Of a stretch of DNA of 64,000 bases, positions 37,801 through 46,367 are shown in pieces; position 1 is the first letter of the stretch; each line of letters starts with the position of its first letter. The notes under the pieces are model-generated. The model did no database searches, was not told the origin of the DNA, and saw only the letters and a list, made by a program, of their open reading frames with translations. The position numbers and the translations under genes were made by a program. The stretch comes from Marivirga harenae (GTDB taxonomy: Bacteria > Bacteroidota > Bacteroidia > Cytophagales > Cyclobacteriaceae), in assembly GCF_030534335.1 (NCBI RefSeq), contig NZ_CP130565.1:765501-829500 (forward strand). The letters are read 5' to 3'.

Positions 37801-40800
37801 CAGTAGAGGTAACTATAACAGAAGATAATTATCAAGGACAATTAGTATCTGAGCTCGTAATCAATAATGCACCAACCACTAGCAATATCCCGAATCAGGA
37901 AGTTGCGGAAGACAGTAATCCGATTCAATTAGATTTGTTAAATTATTTCAATGATGTGGAAGATGAAGATTCCGATTTAACATTTTCTGTTGTTAATAAC
38001 TCTAATCCATCCTTATTTTCTAAGATAGAATTGATAGACAATCTTGTAGAATTACATTTTAAATCAAATCAAAATGGTATCAGTAACATAACAGTGAGAT
38101 GTACAGATACTAATGGGTTATTTATAGAAAGCAGTTTTGAAATGTCGGTCACTGCAGTACAAGATGCTCCATTTATAACAAGTGAACCAATTGTTGAAGT
38201 ATTACAGGATCAAGACTATCAATATCTAATTACTGCAGAAGATTACGATCAAGATGATGAGTTATCGATAACAAATATTATTTCATTACCATCTTGGCTA
38301 ACTTTAACTGATAATGGAGATGGGACAGCTGTTTTATCTGGATCAAGCAACAATAATTTAGTTGGGACCTACGGAATTGCAATTGGTGTTAGTGATGACA
38401 ATGGAAATTCTGCCAATCAGTTTTTCGATATCGAAATTGTTGACGTGAACGATCTTCCCGTTTTCACAAGCTCTCCGTTAACTGAAGTAGAGGTAGAAAA
38501 TGCATATTCGTACAATATTACAACACTAGACATAGATCAAAATGATGAAGTTTCTATCTACGCAATAAAAAAGCCTTCTTGGTTAGTTTTTTCAACTGAA
38601 TCAATGCCACAAGGAAATGCCACATTGAAAGGCACACCAACTAACAGCGACCGAAACAGCTCACAAGAAGTAAAACTAATTGCAGTCGATCTACGAGAAG
38701 ATACCGCCTACCAGAACTTCACCATAAATATAGATTTTCCTAACACCGCTCCTCTATTCATTTCAGAACCTATTACAGTTGCAACCGAGGACATCAGATA
38801 CGAATATAAAATAGAAGTCCAAGATCCTGAAGATGATTCTTTGAAAGTAATCGCTTTGAACTTGCCTGAATGGCTTGAATTCAACGAAGATTCTTTGGCA
38901 ATATCGGGATTGCCAAGCAATAGTGAAGTCGGGGCGCATAATGTGGCTTTAGAAGTTGAAGATTTTTTTGGTTTAAAAGTCACTCAAAATTTTAGTATTG
39001 AAGTCGCCAATGTGAATGATGCCCCAGTAATAATTTCTACACCAGATACCACTGCAGTTCAAAATCAGCTTTATGAATACCGAATTGAAACCGAAGATAT
39101 TGATCTAAATGATGATGTAGAAATCTCAATTCTTACGAAACCGAGTTGGCTTAATTTTGACGATGAAAATTTACTAAGTGGAACTCCTAAATTTGAAGAC
39201 GTAGAAAATAGCCCTTACGAGGTACAAATAAATGCTACTGACATGAGTGGTGAAGTTGATATGCAATCCTTTCAAATAAATGTTCAATTAGAAAACTTCC
39301 CGCCCACCATAGATTCAATTGAAAATCCAGCACCTATCTCAGAAGATACTGAAGAAGTATTTACTGTTAATTTGACGGGGATTTCAGATGGTGGCGAAAA
39401 CAATCAAGAAATTACTATGGAACTATCGACAGATTCTCCTAATCTTTTTACTGAATTTAATATTGAATATGCATCTCCCAATAAGGAAGCAGTTTTAAAT
39501 TATCAAATTCGCTCTGACTCTTTTGGCATTGCTCAAGTTAAGATTAGAGTAGAAGACGATGGCCCTAGTTCTATTAATTTCAGAGAAATCTACTTTCAAA
39601 TCGAAGTTCTCCCAGTAAACGATTCTCCGGAAATAACATCTACTCCCGTTGAAAGAACCTTACCAAATGAATTCTATCAATATAATATTGCAGCTACAGA
39701 TGCCGATCCAGATGACGATTTAACATTTACTTTAACGAGTGGCCCAGACTGGCTAAGTTTGACAAAGAATGGAAATCTGACTGCAACTCTAGAGGGACTA
39801 GTCCCTGAAGATGCCACCAGTGAAAATATTTCTATAACGGTATCGGATTTGGAAAACGCAAGCAATATTCAATCATATCTTCTTAAGATAAATGACCCGC
39901 CAGTAATTTCTGATTTTGTTATTCAAACAAATGAGGATGTTCCTTATCAGTTTTCAACTTCTGATTTTACAGTAAACTTCAATGATCCAGAAGGAGATAA
40001 TATCAATGCAATTCAGCTATTTTTCACTAGAGGAAGGATTCAATTAAATGATTCAGACGTATCCACTGGGGAATTCATTAGTTTTGACCAGGACATTGAT
40101 TTACAATTTATCCCTCCACAGGATTTTTTCGGAACTATTAATTTGCAATGGTCGGCAAGTGATGGTTTCGTTCAATCAGAGTTAGCCAATATAGTAGTGG
40201 AAGTTGATACTGTAAATGACAAACCTATATTATCAAATATTGAGAACACAACATTAGAATTCATCCAAGGTTCAAACCCAATTTCAGTTACGGAAAGCAT
40301 GACCGTCTCGGATATTGATGATTTGATGATGGATTCCGCATGGGTTCAAATTACAGAGAATTATAATTCATCGGAAGATAGACTCATCAATGAAGCCGTA
40401 AACAATAATGAATTAGCATTTGAATTTAATCAAAGTTCAGGTCTATTATTAATTACTGGTAATGCAACTAAATCGGATTATGATTTGGTTTTAAGGTCGA
40501 TTGCATATCAAAATATTAATTCATTATCGAATGATATTTCGCCAAAAAGTATAAGCTTTAGTATTAGTGATGGAAAGGATAGAAGTCTTCAAATTTCAAG
40601 AGAGGTTCAGTTGTCAAATGTGCTCCCTGAACTGGATTTTGTAAATGCTTTCACCCCAAATAATGACGATGTAAATGACACCTGGGATTTTACAAACTTG
40701 GATGCATTTGAACAAGTCAATATTTCAGTGTTTAATACACAAGGAGTTAGAGTTTTTCACTGCACTACAACTGATTGCCAATGGGACGGAACGTATAATC

Positions 40801-40892
40801 AGAAAGAACTTCCAGCAGGAACTTACTTCTATCTAATTAAATTAAATAATGGCAGAAGAAAATATGAAGGAAATGTTACTATCCTCAGATAA
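34839..40892 (+). CDS. Large repetitive cell-surface adhesin with gliding-motility/T9SS C-terminal domain
   Basis: The 2017-residue protein has a signal peptide (ending FAAGQ), a short Ig-like lead (about 30-120), five 163-residue repeats (about 129-940; each an MBG/YDG-type unit, YGDAIPTLSFSYSGF, followed by an Ig-like unit, YGDADFTLSASS) and one diverged MBG-like unit. Cadherin/putative-Ig repeats follow (about 1015-1920), with motifs such as VNDAPVI and GTPTNSD. The end is a CHU_C gliding-associated domain (NAFTPNNDDVNDTWDF ... LPAGTYFYLIKLNNGRRKYEG), a type B T9SS signal. It should be exported by the T9SS and held at the cell surface, as SprB is. The PorP/SprF gene follows immediately, overlapping its 3' end. 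Confidence 0.93.
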   Translation: MFSVRIFRQCHFLIIVLVFAFLNINFAAGQTDPEIQSTAVTESTYGSIYNYEIVVFDAEGADLEVIIQSGSLPNGVTLVENAGEYSIEGTPTETGDFSLVLEVYETVTPANNNTQSFTIEVSKATLSVTADDQNIVYGDAIPTLSFSYSGFVNSEDASDLITAPTATTAANASSNAGDYPITLSGGVSSNYDFDYTPGTLTIAKADQTITFDPIADKVYGDADFTLSASSNSGLPISFSVASGNASLSGNTVTITGTGLVSIQANQSGDANFNPATTVSQGFEVTKALLSLTADDQNIVYGDAIPTLSFSYSGFVNSEDASDLITAPTATTAANASSNAGDYPITLSGGVSSNYDFDYTPGTLTIAKADQTITFDPIADKVYGDADFTLSASSDSGLPISFSVASGNASLSGNTVTITGTGLVSIQANQSGDANFNPATTVSQGFEVTKALLSLTADDQNIVYGDAIPTLSFSYSGFVNSEDASDLITAPTATTAANASSDAGDYPITLSGGVSSNYDFDYTPGTLTIAKADQTITFDPIADKVYGDADFTLSASSDSGLPISFSVASGNASLSGNTVTITGTGLVSIQANQSGDANFNPATTVSQGFEVTKALLSLTADDQNIVYGDAIPTLSFSYSGFVNSEDASDLITAPTATTAANASSNAGDYPITLSGGVSSNYDFDYTPGTLTIAKADQTITFDPIADKVYGDADFTLSASSNSGLPISFSVASGNASLSGNTVTITGTGLVSIQANQSGDANFNPATTVSQGFEVTKALLSLTADDQNIVYGDAIPTLSFSYSGFVNSEDASDLITAPTATTAANASSDAGDYPITLSGGVSSNYDFDYTPGTLTIAKADQTITFDPIADKVYGDADFTLSASSNSGLPISFSVASGNASLSGNTVTITGTGLVSIQANQSGDANFNPATTVSQGFEVTKAVASIQIINTLQNFDGSPKEVSVITQPDNLNFSITYNGSTSPPFSAGVYTVEVTITEDNYQGQLVSELVINNAPTTSNIPNQEVAEDSNPIQLDLLNYFNDVEDEDSDLTFSVVNNSNPSLFSKIELIDNLVELHFKSNQNGISNITVRCTDTNGLFIESSFEMSVTAVQDAPFITSEPIVEVLQDQDYQYLITAEDYDQDDELSITNIISLPSWLTLTDNGDGTAVLSGSSNNNLVGTYGIAIGVSDDNGNSANQFFDIEIVDVNDLPVFTSSPLTEVEVENAYSYNITTLDIDQNDEVSIYAIKKPSWLVFSTESMPQGNATLKGTPTNSDRNSSQEVKLIAVDLREDTAYQNFTINIDFPNTAPLFISEPITVATEDIRYEYKIEVQDPEDDSLKVIALNLPEWLEFNEDSLAISGLPSNSEVGAHNVALEVEDFFGLKVTQNFSIEVANVNDAPVIISTPDTTAVQNQLYEYRIETEDIDLNDDVEISILTKPSWLNFDDENLLSGTPKFEDVENSPYEVQINATDMSGEVDMQSFQINVQLENFPPTIDSIENPAPISEDTEEVFTVNLTGISDGGENNQEITMELSTDSPNLFTEFNIEYASPNKEAVLNYQIRSDSFGIAQVKIRVEDDGPSSINFREIYFQIEVLPVNDSPEITSTPVERTLPNEFYQYNIAATDADPDDDLTFTLTSGPDWLSLTKNGNLTATLEGLVPEDATSENISITVSDLENASNIQSYLLKINDPPVISDFVIQTNEDVPYQFSTSDFTVNFNDPEGDNINAIQLFFTRGRIQLNDSDVSTGEFISFDQDIDLQFIPPQDFFGTINLQWSASDGFVQSELANIVVEVDTVNDKPILSNIENTTLEFIQGSNPISVTESMTVSDIDDLMMDSAWVQITENYNSSEDRLINEAVNNNELAFEFNQSSGLLLITGNATKSDYDLVLRSIAYQNINSLSNDISPKSISFSISDGKDRSLQISREVQLSNVLPELDFVNAFTPNNDDVNDTWDFTNLDAFEQVNISVFNTQGVRVFHCTTTDCQWDGTYNQKELPAGTYFYLIKLNNGRRKYEGNVTILR
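35223..37655 (+). repeat. Five near-identical 489-bp tandem repeats inside the adhesin gene
   Basis: Units begin at 35223, 35712, 36201, 36690 and 37179, exactly 489 bases apart (163 codons), the last stopping near 37655. Most differences are single bases. Variants are shared in a patchwork: Asn/Asp at the ASSNAG site is Asp in copies 3 and 5 only, and at the SASSNSG site Asp in copies 2 and 3 only. This points to recent duplication with recombination between copies. Confidence 0.97.
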
Positions 40893-41916
40893 ATCAAATA
40901 TTATCAAAGCCATTATAATACCTTTGATGGTGTGTTTTGGAACAACACAATCTGTTCAGTCACAAGACGTACTGTCCCGCACGCAGATATTTCAGGCAAT
41001 CGAATGGCAAAGCCCAGCGATGGCAGGGATTCAAAACACCTTATCTGCTGACATCATGTATCGCCAGGCACTAAATGGTTACGGAAATCAGTCTGGCTAT
41101 ATTCAAGCAGGATTATTTTACCCGATTAAAAAAGGTTCAGTACAAAATCTTAACAACTCTTCATTTGCTCTCAGTAATCCTGAAAAGGCAGAAGAGTTTT
41201 ACAATTCAAAGTTAGCTAGAAGAAAGCAAGGTGTAGGCCTGCAACTAAATTCAATTCAGCTTGGCCCCTTAGATAGGACAGAAATCAAAGGGTTTTATGC
41301 CTATCATCTTCCGGTCAGTAAAAAATTTAATTTAAGTTTCGGAAGTGCGTTAAAGTTTCAGCAGAACAGTATTGGTTTAAACAACTTAAATGTCCGTGAC
41401 AAAGCCAATGATGAATTATATCAAAGACTGATTAATACAAATGCAGGAAGACAATCGAATATCCAAATGGATCTGTCATTAGCTTATTACAGCAATAAAT
41501 TATACTTAAGCTTTGTAGCAAATTCATTGTTCACACACGGCTTTCAAGAAAATGAAATGTCTTCTTATATGAATGACGGTCTAAATTTCAGCTTAATTGC
41601 CGGATATAAATGGAATTTAAATTCCGAACTGAGCCTTTTACCTAATGTGGAAATTAATTATTTTGCTACAACTGGAGGACAGTATAAATCATCATTAAGA
41701 TTAAAGTATAAAGATTTAATGTACATTGGAACGGGTATGCACCATCAATTAAAATGGGCAGGTTTATTCGGGGTCAATATCCCAGGAAATTTTTTCCTTC
41801 ATTATTCTTATGACTACTATACAGGATTTATTCAAGAGTTCTCAAATGGTGTCCACGAAGTAAGCTTAAGCTTTCTATTTAATAACAAAAATTCATCTAC
41901 TCCATATACATGGTAA
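40864..41916 (+). CDS. PorP/SprF family type IX secretion outer-membrane protein
   Basis: The roughly 350-residue protein has a hydrophobic signal (IIKAIIIPLMVCFGTTQSVQSQ) and a beta-barrel body. PorP/SprF landmarks are the SPAMAGIQNTLSADIMYRQ segment after the signal, GVGLQLNSIQLGPLDRTEIKGFYAYHLP, and late barrel strands. Such proteins sit in the outer membrane and help type B CTD substrates such as SprB reach and stay on the surface. The exact start is uncertain: ATGs at 40849, 40864 and 40873 all overlap the adhesin 3' end. It overlaps the PD40 gene by seven bases. Confidence 0.9.
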   Translation: MKEMLLSSDKSNIIKAIIIPLMVCFGTTQSVQSQDVLSRTQIFQAIEWQSPAMAGIQNTLSADIMYRQALNGYGNQSGYIQAGLFYPIKKGSVQNLNNSSFALSNPEKAEEFYNSKLARRKQGVGLQLNSIQLGPLDRTEIKGFYAYHLPVSKKFNLSFGSALKFQQNSIGLNNLNVRDKANDELYQRLINTNAGRQSNIQMDLSLAYYSNKLYLSFVANSLFTHGFQENEMSSYMNDGLNFSLIAGYKWNLNSELSLLPNVEINYFATTGGQYKSSLRLKYKDLMYIGTGMHHQLKWAGLFGVNIPGNFFLHYSYDYYTGFIQEFSNGVHEVSLSFLFNNKNSSTPYTW

Positions 41917-43217
41917 GACTTTTTCTAATTTGCTTTTTAATTTTTCATCTATTCAGTCTGCACGTTTTCGCTCAAAAACAGCTTAAATCAATTGAGAAAC
42001 TATCTGAGCACATTAACACGGAAGCTGAGGAAATTCTTCCATTACTTAGTCCCAGTGGCGACAGCCTTTTCTTTGCGAGGGTATTTCATGAATCAAACAA
42101 AGGTGGTAAATATAGTGGGTCAGATATTTGGTTAAGCACATTTGGTAACACAGCACAAAATTGGGCTATCGCAAACAACGATTTGAAGGATTGGAATGAT
42201 AAGCGTAATAATTTCATCATAGGAATAAATCCACATGAAAAAATTATTTATCAAAATAACCCAAAAGATCCAGATAAAGGTATTCGCTTTGTAAAAAAAA
42301 TCAGCAATTACTGGACAAAACCAGAAGACTTAGCAATTCCTGGAATTCCAAATAGTGGTTACCAAGGAATTTATGTTAGTCCGGATTATAGTGTTATTCT
42401 TTTTTCAATGAAAACTATTAGAAGTTTTGGAAAAGAGGATTTGTATGTAAGTACAAAAGACAATCAAGGGGGCTGGACTGAGCCAGTAAATTTAGGAACG
42501 ACAATTAACACCTCGAATTCTGAGATTTCACCCTTTCTATCTTCAGACAAGAAAACTTTATTCTTTGCCAGTGCTGGTCATGGCGGATTTGGCGATATGG
42601 ATATTTTTATGGCTCAAAGGCTGTATAATAGCTGGACTGTATGGAGCAAACCCCAAAACCTAGGCAATCAAATAAATTCGACCGCCTTTGATGGTTATTA
42701 TAGTGAATATGGAGATAGTATTGCTTTTTTTAGTAGTAATAGAGGTGGCGAGTTGAGTGACATATTTGAGGCAAGATATGTGAGAATTGAAGAAAAAAAT
42801 GCATTGAATCAGACTGTTAAAATTAGCACTGCACAGCAGAAAGCGAACAGAGTTTATATAAATGAAGATAATTTAAGCTCAGATTATGGAATCCCCTCAG
42901 ATTTCAGGATCGAAGTATCCCTTAATAAAGCACTATCAGAAAATAGTCTTATAAAGGAACAGTTATGGTTTTTAGCTGGTAAACTCAACAGATACTCAAA
43001 TTTAAAAGTAGCATTTGCAGTAGTCCCCACGACCAATATCCCCTCCGACATATTAGTCATTCAGTCCAATAAAATAATGGCAGAACTGTTCTCTGAATTC
43101 ACACAATTACAGGTAAGTCGCTCTAAAATTGAATATGATGGAATTGAATTAAGAGGCAATTTGGAAAATGGTCTTGAACAAATGGTACAGATCGTCCCAC
43201 TGTTTTTTAAGGAATAA
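41910..43217 (+). CDS. PD40-repeat protein with a degenerate OmpA-like C-terminus
   Basis: The 435-residue protein has a signal peptide (MVRLFLICFLIFHLFSLHVFA). A PD40/WD40-like propeller (about 30-285) includes SPSGDSLFFARVF and SSDKKTLFFASAGHGGFGDMD, which closely mirror the PD40-OmpA protein at 5.7-7.7 kb. The last ~100 residues align without gaps to that protein's OmpA domain, but the binding motif GHTDSTG is replaced by VVPTTNI and LSEKRA by IQSNKI. The peptidoglycan-binding Asp and Arg are therefore lost. It is the third gene of the adhesin operon, overlapping the PorP/SprF gene; a PorE-like accessory role is plausible. Confidence 0.85.
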   Translation: MVRLFLICFLIFHLFSLHVFAQKQLKSIEKLSEHINTEAEEILPLLSPSGDSLFFARVFHESNKGGKYSGSDIWLSTFGNTAQNWAIANNDLKDWNDKRNNFIIGINPHEKIIYQNNPKDPDKGIRFVKKISNYWTKPEDLAIPGIPNSGYQGIYVSPDYSVILFSMKTIRSFGKEDLYVSTKDNQGGWTEPVNLGTTINTSNSEISPFLSSDKKTLFFASAGHGGFGDMDIFMAQRLYNSWTVWSKPQNLGNQINSTAFDGYYSEYGDSIAFFSSNRGGELSDIFEARYVRIEEKNALNQTVKISTAQQKANRVYINEDNLSSDYGIPSDFRIEVSLNKALSENSLIKEQLWFLAGKLNRYSNLKVAFAVVPTTNIPSDILVIQSNKIMAELFSEFTQLQVSRSKIEYDGIELRGNLENGLEQMVQIVPLFFKE

Positions 43218-43278
43218 TAAAGTTGCATTTTTCAGAACCCGGCAAGTTATAATAAAAGGCAAAAACTAGCAGTTTATC

Positions 43279-44160
43279 TCAATTTTGATTTTTTTGGATA
43301 AATCGATTTAGTTCTTTTGTAAATACAACTGCTCCAAACTTATTCACATGATCAGAGTTTCTAAATAAAGAATCTGGATATGAGAAATCATCAGTCTTGT
43401 CAAAAATAAAGGCCTTATTTCTATACTTAAGTTTTTGCTTATCAAATTCTATCAATATCCTTTCAGGTATTCCATCATAATATTCCTTTCGGACAGGGGA
43501 GCTTACTAGAAATACTTCTATATCATTCTTTTGACATAATTCAATAATTGAATCCAAGTATTTGATAGAGACAGTGGAAATATCAAGTTGTTCACTTTCG
43601 AAATAATAATGACGATTAATACTTGTTTTCCAACCAGAAATACTCTTTAAGTCTGAATTTGAATATCCACCAATGTAATAGCTATGGTCTAATTTTGGAT
43701 AAAATGAATTGTTTTTTAGATAAATCTCCCAGTATTTTTTATAATCAATTTCTATAAGATGGTCTACCTCTTTAAATCTTTGTATCGGATAACTTCTTTT
43801 AAACATCTCTAATGACCAGAAACTATCAGAAAATTTGAAATCATTAAATTGAGATAAATTGTGTGGGGCTAAACCAACTACGACTATACTCGGCTTAGTC
43901 GTTTTCAGTACCTTCTCCAATTTCCAATAAGTTAATACATATGGTTCAGCTGTTTGCGATATACTTACGGCATTTTGCAGGAAATCTGGATTGATACTTC
44001 TCGTGGGATGGGAATCACCAATTACTAATATATTTGCAGTATCTAATTGAAGTTTCTGATTACTATACAGATAATGATTTACTGAAATATTCATGATAAA
44101 GTAAGCTACTAATGGAAGCAGAAAAAGTATTGTCCTGTATAAGAATTGTGTACTCCTCAT
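43279..44160 (-). CDS. SGNH-like protein paired with the MBOAT acyltransferase
   Basis: The 293-residue protein has one N-terminal membrane helix (TILFLLPLVAYFIMNISV) and a periplasmic domain beginning VIGDSHPTRSINP, the GDSH nucleophile block of SGNH/AlgX-like enzymes. A later NSDHVNKFG resembles the Asp-His block. It lies 3 bases after the MBOAT gene. In alginate and related systems such a protein takes the acyl group from the MBOAT protein and puts it on the polymer. The middle of the sequence is not recognisable, so the enzyme role is inference. Confidence 0.7.
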   Translation of the reverse strand: MRSTQFLYRTILFLLPLVAYFIMNISVNHYLYSNQKLQLDTANILVIGDSHPTRSINPDFLQNAVSISQTAEPYVLTYWKLEKVLKTTKPSIVVVGLAPHNLSQFNDFKFSDSFWSLEMFKRSYPIQRFKEVDHLIEIDYKKYWEIYLKNNSFYPKLDHSYYIGGYSNSDLKSISGWKTSINRHYYFESEQLDISTVSIKYLDSIIELCQKNDIEVFLVSSPVRKEYYDGIPERILIEFDKQKLKYRNKAFIFDKTDDFSYPDSLFRNSDHVNKFGAVVFTKELNRFIQKNQN

Positions 44161-44163
44161 AGA

Positions 44164-45612
44164 TCAAAATTGAAAATAAATAAACTCTTGCTCCTTTCCC
44201 CCAAACCATAAAATTGCAATAATAAGCGAATAGTATAAAATATATCTTATTGGCCGTTTCCAAGTCAATCCTAATTTAGCGATAGCAAATTGCCATTCCC
44301 TACCATGCCATTCAAAAAGTAGAAAGACACCTACCAACAGTAACACCATTGAGGCTCTATTAATGTTCTCAAAGTCTGGAAATGTGAAAAATGAAAATGA
44401 TAAAATTTCAGATATATAACTTATCGCATGCTCAACATTATTAGCTCTGAAAAATATCCATGCAAAAACAACCAAGCTAAAGGTTATTAACATAAGGAAA
44501 AATTCCTTAAGTGTAGGCAAAACTTTACCTTTTGCTACTATTTCAATATTATTTCTATTGTTCTCTGTCAGTAAAACTGGTAGAAAATAAATAGCATTCA
44601 AAGTTCCCCAAATTATAAATGTCCAATTTGCTCCATGCCAAAACCCACTCACAATAAAAATGATGAAAGTATTTCTAATTTTCATCATCAACCCACCTCT
44701 ACTTCCTCCTAGTGGGATATATAAATAATCTCTAAACCAGGTCGATAATGAAATATGCCACCTTCTCCAAAATTCAGCAATATCCCTTGAAAAGTAAGGG
44801 AAATTGAAGTTCCGCATTAAATCAAATCCAAAAAGACGAGAGGTACCAATTGCGATATCAGAATACCCTGAAAAATCACCGTAAATTTGAAATGTAAAAA
44901 ATAAAGCACCTAAAACTAAGGTACTACCTGAATATGCTTCCGAATTATTAAAAATCATATTTGCAAACTCTGCACAGTTGTCTGCGATAACTATTTTCTT
45001 AAACAAACCCCACAGAATCTGACGAAGACCGTCAACAGATTGTAGATAATCAAAAGTTCTTTTTTTATAAAATTGTGGTAGCAAATGGGTAGCCCTTTCA
45101 ATGGGCCCTGCTACTAACTGCGGGAAAAAACTAACAAAGGCTGAAAAAGCTATAAAGTCTTTTGTCGGCTCTAATTTACGTCTGTAAACATCTATTGTGT
45201 AACTTAAGGTTTGGAAAGTATAAAAACTAATTCCAACGGGTAAAATAATATTTAACGAATTAGCTTGTATTTCCATTCCTAAAAATGAAAACGCCTCAAC
45301 AAAATTATCAAGGAAAAAGTTATAGTATTTAAAAAAGCCTAAAAATCCAAGATTTGCTAAAATGCTTATCCATAAAAGGGCTTTCCTTTTGCCTTCTCCT
45401 TCTTCAGATCTTAATCTATTCCCAACTGTGTAATCAATGATTGTACTAATTACAATCAATAACAAAAATCTCCAATCCCACCATCCGTAGAAAACATAAC
45501 TAGCAAAAACAATTAACAGATTCTGATATTTTACATCCCTATTATTTAAATACCAATAAAGGATAAAAACTATCGGTAAAAAAATTGCAAAGTCTAATGA
45601 GTTAAATAGCAT
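44164..45612 (-). CDS. MBOAT family O-acyltransferase (AlgI/PatA-like)
   Basis: The 482-residue protein has about ten or more membrane helices and the MBOAT signatures: YGDFSGYSDIAIGTSRLFGF, FWRRWHISLSTWFRDYLYIP near residues 287-306, and the catalytic His in SGFWHGANWTFIIWG. It moves an acyl (usually acetyl) group across the inner membrane for polysaccharide O-acylation. Co-transcribed with the downstream SGNH-like gene; 146 bases after the HAD gene. Confidence 0.95.
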   Translation of the reverse strand: MLFNSLDFAIFLPIVFILYWYLNNRDVKYQNLLIVFASYVFYGWWDWRFLLLIVISTIIDYTVGNRLRSEEGEGKRKALLWISILANLGFLGFFKYYNFFLDNFVEAFSFLGMEIQANSLNIILPVGISFYTFQTLSYTIDVYRRKLEPTKDFIAFSAFVSFFPQLVAGPIERATHLLPQFYKKRTFDYLQSVDGLRQILWGLFKKIVIADNCAEFANMIFNNSEAYSGSTLVLGALFFTFQIYGDFSGYSDIAIGTSRLFGFDLMRNFNFPYFSRDIAEFWRRWHISLSTWFRDYLYIPLGGSRGGLMMKIRNTFIIFIVSGFWHGANWTFIIWGTLNAIYFLPVLLTENNRNNIEIVAKGKVLPTLKEFFLMLITFSLVVFAWIFFRANNVEHAISYISEILSFSFFTFPDFENINRASMVLLLVGVFLLFEWHGREWQFAIAKLGLTWKRPIRYILYYSLIIAILWFGGKEQEFIYFQF

Positions 45613-45758
45613 TTCACAAAAATAAACTTAATAAATAAATATAAACAGTTTCGAACTATAGTGATTGGAAGTTATAAGTATAATTTTAAGATGCTCTTAA
45701 ACCTTACAAAGTATCTAGCTAAAGATACGGTTTTTTAAATATTTTTGAAATTGTAGTT

Positions 45759-46367
45759 TTAATTAAACCGCCTATAGAAAGCCTTATCAGCTAGTTCTAA
45801 CATTTCCTTATCGCCATTTGTGTCACCATAAGCATAAACCATATTATACTTACTCAAATCATATTTTTGTTTTATCTGGGTAACTTTTTGCAACCCTTTA
45901 CAGTTTTCACCATCAATTTGTCCTGACAGCTTGTTATCGTAAACCTCCAACTTCGTTCCTATTAAATCTATATTTATGTCCTCGCACCAATATTTAAGCC
46001 AGTTCATAGGGGATGCAGAGACTACAACTACTTGATGACCTCTCTCTCTATGCCACTTGATTTTCCGTAAGGCCTCTGATCTTAAATAATTCACTAAGAT
46101 TTCCTTAGTAAATAATTCACATTTCTGTTCAAATACAACAAGATCACAATTTTTGAGAAATTTCTTAAAAACTGACTCTTTCATATTTTTACTGTTGATC
46201 ACCCCTACTTTAAATAAACCTAAGGTAGGAATTAAGGATATTAGCTTTAAATAAAAAATCAGATTTCCCGAAAAGTATTTAAGAAAAAGCCACAGGCTGT
46301 CTCGTGTTGTTATAGTTCCATCAAAATCAAAAAAAGCTATCGCAGAGTCTGTTTCAGTATTAGGCAT
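45759..46367 (-). CDS. HAD-IB family phosphatase (SerB-like)
   Basis: The 202-residue protein shows motif I FFDFDGTITTRDSLW (nucleophile Asp and second Asp), motif II VVSAS, and motif III/IV YAYGDTNGDKEML. A helical cap lies between motifs I and II. HAD-IB enzymes hydrolyse phosphate esters. Its ATG overlaps the UbiA stop by eight bases, so the two are translationally coupled, which suggests that it acts on the prenyltransferase product, for example by removing a sugar phosphate. That substrate is inference. Confidence 0.9.
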   Translation of the reverse strand: MPNTETDSAIAFFDFDGTITTRDSLWLFLKYFSGNLIFYLKLISLIPTLGLFKVGVINSKNMKESVFKKFLKNCDLVVFEQKCELFTKEILVNYLRSEALRKIKWHRERGHQVVVVSASPMNWLKYWCEDINIDLIGTKLEVYDNKLSGQIDGENCKGLQKVTQIKQKYDLSKYNMVYAYGDTNGDKEMLELADKAFYRRFN

